From assembly GCA_041751955.1 (NCBI GenBank), contig JBGSIB010000003.1, positions 18,799 to 82,798 on the forward strand: a stretch of DNA of 64,000 nucleotides, given 5' to 3'. The number at the start of each line of letters is the position of its first letter. Within the stretch, counting starts at the first letter, position 1. The notes beneath the pieces are model-generated. The model worked only from the letters and a program-made list of their open reading frames with translations, did no database searches and was not told the DNA's origin. Source of the DNA: UBA2040 sp041751955 (GTDB lineage Bacteria > Bacteroidota > Bacteroidia > Flavobacteriales_D > Crocinitomicaceae). Positions 7,485-15,928 of the stretch are shown here, piece by piece. The translations under genes were made by a program, and so were the position numbers.

Positions 7485-8804
7485 ATGGAGAAAGGAAACA
7501 AAAAAATAATTCGAGGTTGGGTCATGTATGATTGGGCCAATTCTGTCTATAATTTGGTTATTTCCTCCGCTATATTCCCGATTTTTTATTCCAACATCAC
7601 CAAAGATTTGTACGTCGAGAAACTGGCTAAGTCAAATATCATTTACACGGAAGATATGCCTGTTTTGGTAGATTTTTTTGGTGCACAAGTAGAAAGTCAG
7701 GTGCTTATTTCGTATATCTTAAGTGCTTCATTTTTAGTGGTTTCGTTTTTGTCTCCACTGCTTTCAGGTGTCGCAGATTTCATAGGAAACAAAAAGCGAT
7801 TCATGCAGTTTTTCTGCTATTTAGGAGCATTTTCGTGCATGGCTTTATCCATGTTCAAAATGAATATTGAGATGGGACTCATAGCTGTTTTCCTGGCCAG
7901 TATTGGATTCTGGAATTCACTCGTTTTTTATAACGCCTATTTACCCGAAATCGCTGAACCAAAAGATCACGATAAAATTTCTGCTCGTGGATTTTCAATG
8001 GGCTACATTGGTTCCATGGTTTTGTTGATTATTTGTCTAGCGATAGTTATGGGCATAGGACCAAGTTATACCAAATATTGTTTCATATTGGTTGGCCTTT
8101 GGTGGATAGGTTTTAGTCAATTGACATACCGAGTTATACCCAACAATGTTTACAATAAAACACGCGAAAAAGGTTATGTTTGGAAAGGTTTCCGTGAATT
8201 GAAACTGGTTTTTGCTGAATTCAGAAAAACAAAGCGATTGAAAAGATATTTGACTTCTTTTTTCTTTTTCAATACTGGTGTTCAAACCGTTATGCTCATG
8301 GCCGTTTACTTCGCAAAAGAAGAAGTAGAGTGGGGTGAGGCTGGAGGAGACACAGGTTTGATCATCTCTATTCTTTTGATCCAGATATTAGGTGCGGTTG
8401 GTGCTTTTCTAATGTCCAGGGTATCAGGGAAAATCGGAAATATCAAAACCTTAATGATTTCAGTTTCGATTTGGGTGATTCTATGTATTTGTGCATTCTA
8501 TATTTCTACTCCTGTACAATTTTATGGTTTAGCCTGTGGAGTTGGATTGGTAATGGGTGGAGTACAGGCCATAGCGCGTTCTACTTATTCTAAATTCCTA
8601 CCCGAAACAGAAGACCATGCTTCCTACTTTTCTTTTTATGACGTAACCGAAAAAATCGGAATTGTTTTAGGAACTTTTTTCTATGGTTTAATGTACGCCT
8701 TGACGGGTAACCTGCGCATGTCCGTTCTTTCCATCACTTTCTTTTTTGTGGTCGGATTAATCCTTTTATTCTTTGTGCCGAAAGATGAGAAAATTCTTGA
8801 ATAG
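7485..8804 (+). CDS. MFS transporter, UMF1/Atg22-like
   Basis: A 439-residue membrane protein with about 12 hydrophobic segments. The start RGWVMYDWANSVYNLVI is the hallmark of the UMF1 family of major facilitator proteins, related to the yeast vacuolar amino acid exporter Atg22. The segment GGVQAIARSTYSKFLPE is also typical of the family. In bacteria the substrates are mostly unassigned, so I do not name one. It sits three bases after the oxidoreductase gene and its end overlaps the next gene by 20 bases, so it belongs to the same transcript. An efflux role for a product of the upstream enzymes is possible but is only inference from position. Confidence 0.75.
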   Translation: MEKGNKKIIRGWVMYDWANSVYNLVISSAIFPIFYSNITKDLYVEKLAKSNIIYTEDMPVLVDFFGAQVESQVLISYILSASFLVVSFLSPLLSGVADFIGNKKRFMQFFCYLGAFSCMALSMFKMNIEMGLIAVFLASIGFWNSLVFYNAYLPEIAEPKDHDKISARGFSMGYIGSMVLLIICLAIVMGIGPSYTKYCFILVGLWWIGFSQLTYRVIPNNVYNKTREKGYVWKGFRELKLVFAEFRKTKRLKRYLTSFFFFNTGVQTVMLMAVYFAKEEVEWGEAGGDTGLIISILLIQILGAVGAFLMSRVSGKIGNIKTLMISVSIWVILCICAFYISTPVQFYGLACGVGLVMGGVQAIARSTYSKFLPETEDHASYFSFYDVTEKIGIVLGTFFYGLMYALTGNLRMSVLSITFFFVVGLILLFFVPKDEKILE

Positions 8805-9723
8805 CGAACGGTTTCATTTCGATAAATTACCTGAGATTGGTCGATTTAAATTCGAACATTTCGCTTTGGCTTCTGTCTTTATCGTTAGCATGTTCATCGG
8901 TTTTGGACAAATTCCGTTAATTGTCGTTGTATTAAAAGAACACATTGTTGCTTTAGGTGATTCTGCTGAAATAATGCAAGTACTATCTTCTAGAGTTGGA
9001 GAAAATAAGCTCTTGGTACTTCTATTGATTCCATTTGTTCTGACTTTTTTGGCAGCCTTGTTTTCCCTGAAATGGATTCATAAAACGAAGATCTTACCCT
9101 TCTTTACTTCCCGTTCCTCTTTTGACTGGAAAAGAGTGTTGTTAGCCTTTGGAATATGGGGTGGACTCATGGCCGTGATGTTGGCAATTTCTTTCAGTCA
9201 GAGCGATAAATTTGTTTGGAATTACAACTCAGAAACCTTTATCAGCCTGGTTCTCATCAGTTTTTTATTGATTCCCCTGCAAATTACTTGCGAAGAATTG
9301 ATTTTCAGATCGTATATGTTCAAAGGTTTATCATTCATGAAAAAACCTATTCTACAATTACTCATATGCGGTACTCTTTTCGGCTTGATGCATTTGGGTA
9401 ATCCTGAAATTGAAAAATTGGGAAAAATTGCCATCGTTTTTTATATCTGGACGGGCATTTTCCTGGGATTTGTCGCTCACTTCGATAATGGAATTGAACT
9501 GACCGTGGGTTATCATGCCGCAAACAATATATTCGCATCGATTGTTATAACCTCCAATTGGCAAGCTTTTCAAACGGATGCACTTTGGTTGGATATGAAT
9601 CCGCCAGCTTTTGGTTGGGATATGGCCCTTACTCTTTTCATTTGGCAGCCGATTTTACTTTTGTTTTTCAATTGGAAATACAAATGGAAAATTTTCGCGG
9701 GAAAAAATGATGGAATATTGTAA
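8785..9723 (+). CDS. CPBP family intramembrane metalloprotease
   Basis: A 312-residue protein with about eight membrane segments. It carries the CPBP (CAAX protease/bacteriocin-processing) motifs: ITCEELIFRSYM (Glu170, Glu171, Arg175), FGLMHLGN (His203) and VGYHAANN (His244, Asn248). These ligands form the intramembrane active site in the family. Substrates of bacterial members are mostly unknown; a few process peptides or control membrane stress. ATG 8785 is chosen over a GTG at 8773; it overlaps the end of the transporter gene by 20 bases, which suggests translational coupling. It appears to be the last gene of the operon starting at 3179. Confidence 0.8.
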   Translation: MRKFLNSERFHFDKLPEIGRFKFEHFALASVFIVSMFIGFGQIPLIVVVLKEHIVALGDSAEIMQVLSSRVGENKLLVLLLIPFVLTFLAALFSLKWIHKTKILPFFTSRSSFDWKRVLLAFGIWGGLMAVMLAISFSQSDKFVWNYNSETFISLVLISFLLIPLQITCEELIFRSYMFKGLSFMKKPILQLLICGTLFGLMHLGNPEIEKLGKIAIVFYIWTGIFLGFVAHFDNGIELTVGYHAANNIFASIVITSNWQAFQTDALWLDMNPPAFGWDMALTLFIWQPILLLFFNWKYKWKIFAGKNDGIL

Positions 9724-9859
9724 GGATTGTTTGGTGAAACCGACAAAGTAAGCAACATTGTAATTGATTTAGAAGGAAAAGGAAATCATTATATTTAGCT
9801 CTTTTTACTTCGAAAAAATCCAATATTGATTGATAAACGTATATAAATAAAGATTAAGA

Positions 9860-10192
9860 ATGGACACGTATTACAACCCAGAAGACCTTAAGAAATTTGG
9901 AAATATCACAGAATTTCAACCTGAATTGGGAAAGAAATTCTTCGATTATTACGGTTCTGTTTTTAAAGAAGGAGCACTTACGGCGCGTGAAAAGTCATTG
10001 ATTGCCTTGGCGGTTTCTCATGCAGTTCAATGCCCGTATTGCATTGATGCCTATACGGAAGACGCAATGGAAAAAGGTTGTGATAGTGAAGAAATGATGG
10101 AAGCTGTGCACGTTGCTGCGGCCATTAAAAGCGGAGCAGCCTTGGTGCATGGCGTTCAAATGATGAATAAATACAAAAGCCTTTCAATGTAA
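9860..10192 (+). CDS. Arsenosugar cluster AhpD/carboxymuconolactone decarboxylase-like protein
   Basis: A 110-residue AhpD-fold protein with a redox pair in VQCPYCIDAYT (Cys58, Cys61). In AhpD the motif continues to a His; here the corresponding place is Tyr (CIDAY), as in the peroxidase-like proteins that accompany ArsS. Proteins of this type lie beside the radical SAM enzyme ArsS in arsenosugar clusters, and their biochemical role there is not settled. The gene directly precedes arsS with a 24-base gap, so they are likely one transcript. There are 136 bases between it and the CPBP gene, with no strong promoter box that I could find. Confidence 0.8.
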   Translation: MDTYYNPEDLKKFGNITEFQPELGKKFFDYYGSVFKEGALTAREKSLIALAVSHAVQCPYCIDAYTEDAMEKGCDSEEMMEAVHVAAAIKSGAALVHGVQMMNKYKSLSM

Positions 10193-10216
10193 GTCGAATA
10201 GACGGATAGATATATT

Positions 10217-11254
10217 ATGAGTACAAAATCACTTTTTAAACAAGGACACGAACTTTCCGAATCGGAAAAACAAATCAAATTGTTAGAATCGGCTGGATTG
10301 ACCCGTTTTTATGAAAACATGGATCAAGTCGGTTTGTATCCGTTGACGGCGACACAACTGGATATTTTCCAAATAAACGTTGGCAAAATGTGCAACCAAG
10401 TATGCGAACATTGCCATGTCGATGCTGGTCCGGATAGAAAAGAAATCATGACACGCGAAACCATGCAATTGTGTTTGGATGTCATTGATAAAACAAATTG
10501 TCATACAGTAGATTTGACTGGGGGTGCGCCTGAAATGAATCCAGATTTCCGCTGGTTTGTTGAAGAATTGAGCAAAAAAGGTATCAAGATTTTGGTTCGT
10601 TGTAATCTAACCATAATTGTAGCCAACAAGAAATACTACGACCTGCCAGATTTTTTCAAGAAGCACAATGTAGAAGTAGTTTCGTCGTTGCCTTATTTCA
10701 ATTCTGCTAAAACAGACGCTCAACGTGGCGAAGGAGTTTTTGAGAAAAGTATTAAAGCCTTGAAAATGTTGAATGCCATTGGATATGGAATAGAAGGTTC
10801 TGGTTTGATTTTGAATCTAGTTTACAACCCTTCGGGAGCATTTCTACCACCAGACCAATCGTCTTTGCAAGATCAATTCAAAAAGAAATTACGTGATGGT
10901 TTCGAAATAGAATTCAACGAACTATTCGCCATTACCAATCTGCCCGTGAGTCGATATCTGAGTTATTTGGTTGCTTCCAAAAACTATGAGAAATACATGG
11001 ATAAATTGGTCAATGCCTTCAATCCATCGGCTGCAGCTAACGTTATGTGCCGCAATACCATTTCTGTTGGTTGGGACGGTTATCTTTACGATTGTGATTT
11101 CAATCAAATGTTGGAATTGAAAGTGGCTACCAAAGGTCAACACCTCAGAGATTTTGATTTAGAAGGAATTTTGAACCGAAATATTATCGTGAACGAACAC
11201 TGCTACGGATGCACTGCTGGTGCTGGATCGAGTTGTGGTGGGGCAGTGGCTTAA
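10217..11254 (+). CDS. arsS: Arsenosugar biosynthesis radical SAM protein ArsS
   Basis: A 345-residue radical SAM enzyme. The cluster-binding motif reads CNQVCEHC (Cys59, Cys63, Cys66), a CxxxCxxC triad. DLTGGAPEMNPDF is the GGxP-like SAM-binding segment. The C-terminal part has further Cys clusters (DCDFNQM and CYGCTAGAGSSCGG), a hallmark of ArsS. ArsS uses SAM as an adenosyl source to build the 5'-deoxyadenosine-arsenic precursor of arsenosugars after methylation of arsenite by ArsM. No arsM is visible in this window. The expected downstream partners (TIGR04282 and TIGR04283 glycosyltransferases) are present but begin 2.3 kb later, after an intervening decayed gene and an ATPase gene. Confidence 0.88.
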   Translation: MSTKSLFKQGHELSESEKQIKLLESAGLTRFYENMDQVGLYPLTATQLDIFQINVGKMCNQVCEHCHVDAGPDRKEIMTRETMQLCLDVIDKTNCHTVDLTGGAPEMNPDFRWFVEELSKKGIKILVRCNLTIIVANKKYYDLPDFFKKHNVEVVSSLPYFNSAKTDAQRGEGVFEKSIKALKMLNAIGYGIEGSGLILNLVYNPSGAFLPPDQSSLQDQFKKKLRDGFEIEFNELFAITNLPVSRYLSYLVASKNYEKYMDKLVNAFNPSAAANVMCRNTISVGWDGYLYDCDFNQMLELKVATKGQHLRDFDLEGILNRNIIVNEHCYGCTAGAGSSCGGAVA

Positions 11255-11261
11255 TCGCATT

Positions 11262-11865
11262 TGCCAATATAATATGCTAGTCCAAACTCAATTCAGGCTT
11301 TAATCTGAAAGACAAGTCGGAAGAACGAACAGGCGAAAACATCGTTTGGTTCATAGAATAATGATACGGCAGTTTTAGTCCGTAGTATAGTGAAATTCGC
11401 TTTCTTATTCGCAAACTGTGAAATGCTTCAAAAGGGACGCGGCCAACCCAATGTTGCTATTATGTCAAGGTTGCTTCTTTTCGTTTCAATGAACGGCTAA
11501 TGTGAAAACCACTAGATTTTCAAGCAACGGATAGGACAAAAGACCAAAATTACCATTCGGTTCCTGGGAATATGTATTGACAGATGAATATAGTGCACGA
11601 ATCCACTTACCGACATCATATTTACTCGAATCTATTTCTGCAAAAGCCTTGCCAGTCCCGCCATTAAAAAATCCTACTGACCGCAAAAATTGGATTGGGT
11701 AATTTGTTGATCGGTGAGCGTTAAATTGAAATTTTCTAATCTGGTCGAAACATTTAAGCCGATTCGTTGACTGAAGGCGGAAATTGTCATCGTCAAAAGA
11801 AATGAATGAATACGCCTTGCTTGATGATTAGTGTTAAACTTGTTTTTTGAACGTGTGAATTTCAT
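11262..11865 (-). pseudogene. Decayed coding region, probably an outer-membrane beta-barrel protein
   Basis: No intact gene fits this 820-base gap, but protein-like pieces on the - strand change frame along it. From 11865 down to 11674 one frame is open, ending FNLTLTDQQITQSNF. From 11686 to 11486 a second frame follows (KYDVGKWIRALYSSVNTY). A short third piece (KRSNLDIIATLGW) precedes a run from about 11450 to 11275 reading HSLRIRKRISLYYGLKLPY and RSSDLSFRLKPELSLD before a stop. Alternating polar and hydrophobic residues with Tyr and Phe suggest beta strands of an outer-membrane protein. At least two frameshifts and one stop would have to be repaired. The family is not identified, and chance open frames cannot be fully excluded. 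Confidence 0.4.
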
Positions 11866-11937
11866 GTTTATTTGATCTTACCTCTCTTTTTTATAGATAA
11901 TTCCTGATTTTTTCAATTCTTTTGATTCTATTATAGA

Positions 11938-11974
11938 TGTTCCAAATTAATTAATTTATTTAAATTTTGGAACA
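11938..11974. promoter_or_regulatory. Palindrome 1 upstream of the AAA+ ATPase gene
   Basis: Arms TGTTCCAAA (11938-11946) and TTTGGAACA (11966-11974) are perfect 9-base inverted repeats around an A+T-only centre. The sequence GTTATAA follows at once. A nearly identical unit lies 86 bases downstream. The position upstream of a promoter box suggests an operator; a relic of a mobile element end is the alternative. Confidence 0.6.
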
Positions 11975-11992
11975 GTTATAAAAAAGTAAAAT

Positions 11993-12000
11993 TAACTTTG
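11993..12000 (+). promoter_or_regulatory. -7 promoter box between the two palindromes
   Basis: TAACTTTG matches TAnnTTTG. The TTG inside the right arm of palindrome 1 (11967-11969) lies 23 bases upstream and could serve as a somewhat distant -33 element. Transcription from here would place palindrome 2 in the 5' leader of the ATPase mRNA. Confidence 0.45.
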
Positions 12001-12023
12001 CCTAAAATAATAAAAAGTATAGT

Positions 12024-12060
12024 TGTTCCATAATGATAAAAAAATTATAATTTTGGAACA
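12024..12060. promoter_or_regulatory. Palindrome 2 upstream of the AAA+ ATPase gene
   Basis: Arms TGTTCCA (12024-12030) and TGGAACA (12054-12060) are perfect. The similarity extends inward as TGTTCCATAATGATAA against TTATAATTTTGGAACA with few mismatches and a five-A centre. It is 37 bases long like palindrome 1, is followed by CTTATAA, and ends 14 bases before the ATG. In RNA it would form a long hairpin next to the start codon. Confidence 0.6.
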
Positions 12061-12074
12061 CTTATAATTAGTAT

Positions 12075-13487
12075 ATGGCGAGAGATGTCGTTGGAAGATA
12101 TAGAGAGAAAGAATTGCTGAAAGGTGCTTTAATGAGTTCAAGATCAGAGTTAATCGCCGTGTACGGTCGAAGAAGAATTGGCAAAACATTTTTGATTAGA
12201 GAATTTTACGAGAAAGAAATTGTTTATAGTGTGACGGGTTTTAGCGAGGGGAACAGGTCGGTACAAATAAAAAATTTCATGACCAAACTCAATTCCTTTA
12301 CAGATGAATTCAAAAATGAAAAACCCAAAGATTGGATTGACAGTTTCGTCCTACTCAAAAAATACATTTCTGGATTACGAAAAGCAAAAGGCAAAAAAGT
12401 AATTTTTATCGATGAATTTCCTTGGATAGCTACCGATAAATCAGGTTTTTTGTCTGCTTTTGAAAACTTTTGGAATGACTACTGCTCTGCACGAACAGAT
12501 TTAATCGTTGTTGTCTGTGGTTCAGCGGCTTCCTACATGGTCAAAAAGATAGTGAAAAACAACAAAGGATTAAGCAAAAGAATAACCCAAACTATCAACT
12601 TGAAACCTTTTAGTTTGAGAGAAGTTAGAGATTTCTTTAACGCTAAAAATATGACTTTTTTAGATTATGAACTTCTAAAAATATACATGTCCTTGGGTGG
12701 AATTCCAGAATATCTCGAACAAGTTCAAAAAGGCGAATCGGCAGTAAGCACAATTGATAGAATGTGTTTTCAGCCAGGAGCGTATTTAGAAAATGAATTC
12801 GATGAGGTTTTCGAATCCCTTTTCGATTCTTCTTCTTTTCACAAAAAAATCATTGAAGCACTTGCATCAGGTGTCAAAAAAGGACTTTCGCGCAATGCTA
12901 TTTTGCAGAAGTGTGGACTAGAAACCAGCGGTCGATTTTCTCAATCCTTATCCGAACTGGAATTGTCAGGATTTCTTTTAAAGTATAATTCTTATAAAGG
13001 AAAATCAAAAACCACCTTGTATCGTATTTATGATGAATATTGCCTGTTTTACCTGCAATTTATGATCCCGTTTAAAGGAAATACTTGGTTGCAGCTATAT
13101 CAAAAACCAGATTATAGTATTTGGTGTGGATATGCTTTTGAAACGATAGGATTAAAACACAGCACAGAAATAAAACGAGCTTTAAAAATTGAGGGGATGT
13201 CATCTGAAAATTATACTTGGAGCAATCCAAATGCTCAGGTAGATTTGGTAATCGATAGGGCTGACAACTGGGTAAATCTGTGCGAATTAAAATTCTATAA
13301 CCAAGAATTCACGATGGATGCGACTTACCAAAAAAAGTTAGAAACGAAAAAAAATGAATTTAAAAAAGACAAAGCGCGAAAAAAAGGAGTTTTTATAACC
13401 ATGCTCACTACACACGGGATAATAGAGAATAAATACAGTACAGCTTCAGTTGACCAGAATTTGACAATCGCTTGTTTATTTGAATAA
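12075..13487 (+). CDS. AAA+ ATPase of the archaeal-ATPase/DUF234 type with nuclease-like C-terminus
   Basis: A 470-residue protein. Walker A is GRRRIGKTFL (residues 31-40) and Walker B is KKVIFIDEFPW (about 107-117), followed by VVCGSAASYM (sensor region). LGGIPEYLEQV is typical of the family, and a winged-helix stretch lies at about 265-330. The last part has NAQVDLVIDR...LCELKFY, a D...ExK pattern of PD-(D/E)XK folds. Family members occur in many copies in archaea and Bacteroidota; their cellular job is unclear and they are often transferred horizontally. It interrupts the arsenosugar cluster, has its own palindrome-flanked promoter, and nothing links it to arsenic. It looks intact. Confidence 0.75.
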   Translation: MARDVVGRYREKELLKGALMSSRSELIAVYGRRRIGKTFLIREFYEKEIVYSVTGFSEGNRSVQIKNFMTKLNSFTDEFKNEKPKDWIDSFVLLKKYISGLRKAKGKKVIFIDEFPWIATDKSGFLSAFENFWNDYCSARTDLIVVVCGSAASYMVKKIVKNNKGLSKRITQTINLKPFSLREVRDFFNAKNMTFLDYELLKIYMSLGGIPEYLEQVQKGESAVSTIDRMCFQPGAYLENEFDEVFESLFDSSSFHKKIIEALASGVKKGLSRNAILQKCGLETSGRFSQSLSELELSGFLLKYNSYKGKSKTTLYRIYDEYCLFYLQFMIPFKGNTWLQLYQKPDYSIWCGYAFETIGLKHSTEIKRALKIEGMSSENYTWSNPNAQVDLVIDRADNWVNLCELKFYNQEFTMDATYQKKLETKKNEFKKDKARKKGVFITMLTTHGIIENKYSTASVDQNLTIACLFE

Positions 13488-13604
13488 ACCAATGCTCAAA
13501 CTCCAATTTAGAATGAAATGAGACTAAAAAATTGATTAATTTCGAAAGCTAACAAATCTATGTTGTAATTCTCAACGTATATCCATAGTAAACCCAAGAA
13601 TAAA

Positions 13605-14195
13605 GTGAAAAACGCCATTATTATTTTTCAAAAAAATCCAGAACCTGGAAAGGTGAAAACACGATTGGCTGCTACCGTCGGGAATGATAATGCTTTGAAA
13701 ATTTACAACATTTTAGTGGAGCATACACATGCTGTAGTTGATCGAATTTCGGCTAAAAAGCATCTTTTTTTCTCCAGTTTCATCGAAAATGATCCAAAAT
13801 GGAGTAATTATTCGCTAAAAGTGCAAAAAGGTGATGATTTGGGTTTGCGCATGTACAATGCGATAAATGAGGTGCAAAATGAGGGAGCTGAACGAGTAAT
13901 AGTCCTGGGAACGGATTGTTATGAATTGACCGCCGAATTGATCCACGAGGCATTCGAAAAATTAGAATTTAGTGACTATTGCATTGGTCCAGCTTTGGAT
14001 GGTGGATATTATTTAATGGGCACGACTTCACCAGATAAAGATGTTTTCCTTGGAAAAGAATGGAGCACAGAAACGGTTTTCGAAGAAGCCAAAAACTCCA
14101 TTGAAAGTCTCGGGAAAACATTACATACTTTACAAGCCTTATCCGATGTGGATTACGAAGAAGATTTAAAAACTTTAGCTAATTTCTTGGATTAA
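13605..14195 (+). CDS. Arsenosugar cluster glycosyltransferase, TIGR04282 type
   Basis: A 196-residue GT-A fold protein that starts with GTG at 13605 (AIIIFQKNPEPGKVKTRLA). The opening segment resembles nucleotide-sugar or nucleotidyltransferase binding loops, and VLGTDCYEL is the DxD-like segment; ALDGGYYLMG follows. This pattern is that of the TIGR04282 proteins that travel with ArsS in arsenosugar clusters, where they are thought to help attach or modify the sugar part; the exact step is not established. It lies three bases before the TIGR04283 gene. I found no ATG that would give a better start. Confidence 0.8.
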   Translation: MKNAIIIFQKNPEPGKVKTRLAATVGNDNALKIYNILVEHTHAVVDRISAKKHLFFSSFIENDPKWSNYSLKVQKGDDLGLRMYNAINEVQNEGAERVIVLGTDCYELTAELIHEAFEKLEFSDYCIGPALDGGYYLMGTTSPDKDVFLGKEWSTETVFEEAKNSIESLGKTLHTLQALSDVDYEEDLKTLANFLD

Positions 14196-14198
14196 AAA

Positions 14199-14894
14199 AT
14201 GCCGAAAATTAGTCTCATTATTCCCGTATTGAACGAAGCAAAATTGCTAAAAGGATTGCTCACTTATTTGAAATCTTGCGACCCAGAAAATCATTTGGAA
14301 ATTATTGTCGTGGATGGAAATAGCACAGATAATACTTGCAATATTGCCGAAAATGAAGAGGTTATTTTAATAAAATCAGGTGTTAGTTCACGGGCGCACC
14401 AAATGAATGAAGGAGCGAAAGCAGCAACAAGCGATATTTTCTATTTTGTGCATGCCGACGTTTTTCCTCCAGCAGGTTTCGTAAAACATCTTCTATCGGC
14501 CCATAAAAGAGGCGTCCAAATGGCATTTTTCATGCAGAAATTTGACAAGATGAACATTTTCTTGTGGTTCAATTCCTTTTTCACGCGCTACAAAAAGTTA
14601 TGGTGCAGAGGTGGGGATCAAACCATCTACATTACCAAGGATTTGTTCCAAAAATTGAAGGGATATGATGAAAAATATGTCATCATGGAAGAATATGATT
14701 TGATGTTAAGAGCACAAAAAATATGCGATTACGAGGTATTGTATGACTATACGATAGTTTCTACAAGAAAATATTCGACCAATTCTTGGTTCAAGGTAAT
14801 GACCGCCAATCTTCGTGCTGTGCGTCAATTCAAAAAAGGCGTCGATTCCAATATCATCCGTGAAAATTACATCAATGCTTTAAACTCTTATTGA
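14199..14894 (+). CDS. Arsenosugar cluster glycosyltransferase, TIGR04283 type (GT2)
   Basis: A 231-residue family 2 glycosyltransferase. It has SLIIPVLNEAKLL at the N-terminus, the nucleotide-binding VVDGNSTDNT, the DxD-equivalent FVHADVFPP, and GGDQTIYITKDLF with VIMEEYDLMLRA as acceptor-side motifs. This is the pattern of the TIGR04283 proteins found with ArsS. It is cytoplasmic, with no membrane segment. It follows the TIGR04282 gene by three bases, so both are translated from one message. Together with the AhpD-like protein and ArsS they form the arsenosugar set in this window. Confidence 0.82.
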   Translation: MPKISLIIPVLNEAKLLKGLLTYLKSCDPENHLEIIVVDGNSTDNTCNIAENEEVILIKSGVSSRAHQMNEGAKAATSDIFYFVHADVFPPAGFVKHLLSAHKRGVQMAFFMQKFDKMNIFLWFNSFFTRYKKLWCRGGDQTIYITKDLFQKLKGYDEKYVIMEEYDLMLRAQKICDYEVLYDYTIVSTRKYSTNSWFKVMTANLRAVRQFKKGVDSNIIRENYINALNSY

Positions 14895-14946
14895 AAGTTA
14901 AGTTTAGTCGACTTACATTTTTGTGGAAAGAAAATCCAAGCACCAC

Positions 14947-14976
14947 TTGTTTCTTTTTCGCCGGATGTTATCTTTG
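14947..14976 (+). promoter_or_regulatory. Two-part Bacteroidota promoter for the ABC exporter operon
   Basis: TTG at 14947-14949 and TATCTTTG at 14969-14976 are separated by 19 bases, an almost textbook TTG-N19-TAnnTTTG arrangement. The ATG of the ABC ATPase gene follows 22 bases after the box. Confidence 0.65.
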
Positions 14977-14998
14977 AATAAAGAAATAAACCCCCTTC

Positions 14999-15928
14999 AT
15001 GCTCGAAATTTCAAACTTAACGAAATCCTATGGACAGGAAATGGCGCTCAATCAAGTGTCCCTTACCCTTCAGGCAGGTGAAATATTTGGACTTCTTGGA
15101 CCAAATGGGGCTGGAAAATCCACCTTGATTCGTATCGTTAACCAAATAATTAACGCCAATAGCGGCTGGATTAAGTTTGACAACGATCTATTTCGTCGAG
15201 AACACCTGAAGAAAATCGGTTACTTGCCCGAAGAAAGAGGTTTATATCGTGGAATGACCGTTCAAGAACATGGTGTTTTTCTGGGAAAACTTCGCGGAAT
15301 GAATACCAAAGAGTCCAAAGAAGCTTTGAATTATTGGTTAGAACGTTTCGAAATTACAGACTGGAAAAAGAAGAGAATTGAAGAACTTTCCAAAGGAATG
15401 GCGCAAAAGGTTCAATTCATTTTTACCGTTCTTCACCAACCCAAGTTGATTATTTTGGATGAACCTTTCAGTGGTTTTGATCCCTTGAATGTAGAGCTGA
15501 TTAAAAAAGAAATTCAAAGTCTGAAAGCACAAGGACGAACAATTTTACTCTCAACACACAACATGAATAGTGTGGAAGAAATTTGTGATCGTGCCATGCT
15601 CATTCACAAAGGAAAGACCTTGCTTCAAGGATCTGTTAGCGAGTTGCGCGACGAATACAAAGATGGCACACACACTGTCCGTTTTGAAGGAATGATGTTG
15701 GCCTTCGTCAATGCGCTATGGACAGGATTTGAAATTACTGAAACTAGAGAATACGGAAACAATCGCTACGAAGTAGATTTGGTAATGAGGGACGAAAATA
15801 CCATCAATGAACTCATGTCTGTAATGATAGGACAAGTCAAAGTTGAAGCTATTTTCGAAAAACTTCCTGGTATGCAAGAAATATTCATTCGCAGTATCGA
15901 AGCTGCACAAAACGCGACGATACAATGA
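14999..15928 (+). CDS. ABC transporter ATP-binding protein (NatA-like)
   Basis: A 309-residue ABC ATPase with Walker A GPNGAGKST (residues 34-42), signature LSKGMAQK, Walker B LIILDEPFSGFDP and the switch His in STHNM. After the ATPase core an extra C-terminal domain of about 90 residues follows, as in the NatA/DrrA group of ABC-2 exporters. It energises the permease encoded by the next gene, whose start overlaps its stop by four bases (ATGA). Substrate is unknown; Na+ or a hydrophobic compound are the usual assignments for this group, but nothing here decides. Confidence 0.85.
   Translation: MLEISNLTKSYGQEMALNQVSLTLQAGEIFGLLGPNGAGKSTLIRIVNQIINANSGWIKFDNDLFRREHLKKIGYLPEERGLYRGMTVQEHGVFLGKLRGMNTKESKEALNYWLERFEITDWKKKRIEELSKGMAQKVQFIFTVLHQPKLIILDEPFSGFDPLNVELIKKEIQSLKAQGRTILLSTHNMNSVEEICDRAMLIHKGKTLLQGSVSELRDEYKDGTHTVRFEGMMLAFVNALWTGFEITETREYGNNRYEVDLVMRDENTINELMSVMIGQVKVEAIFEKLPGMQEIFIRSIEAAQNATIQ

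Noticed and set aside
11938..13487. Insertion sequence
   Set aside because: The gene between the ends is an ATPase without transposase motifs, both palindromes are on one side, and no target duplication was found.
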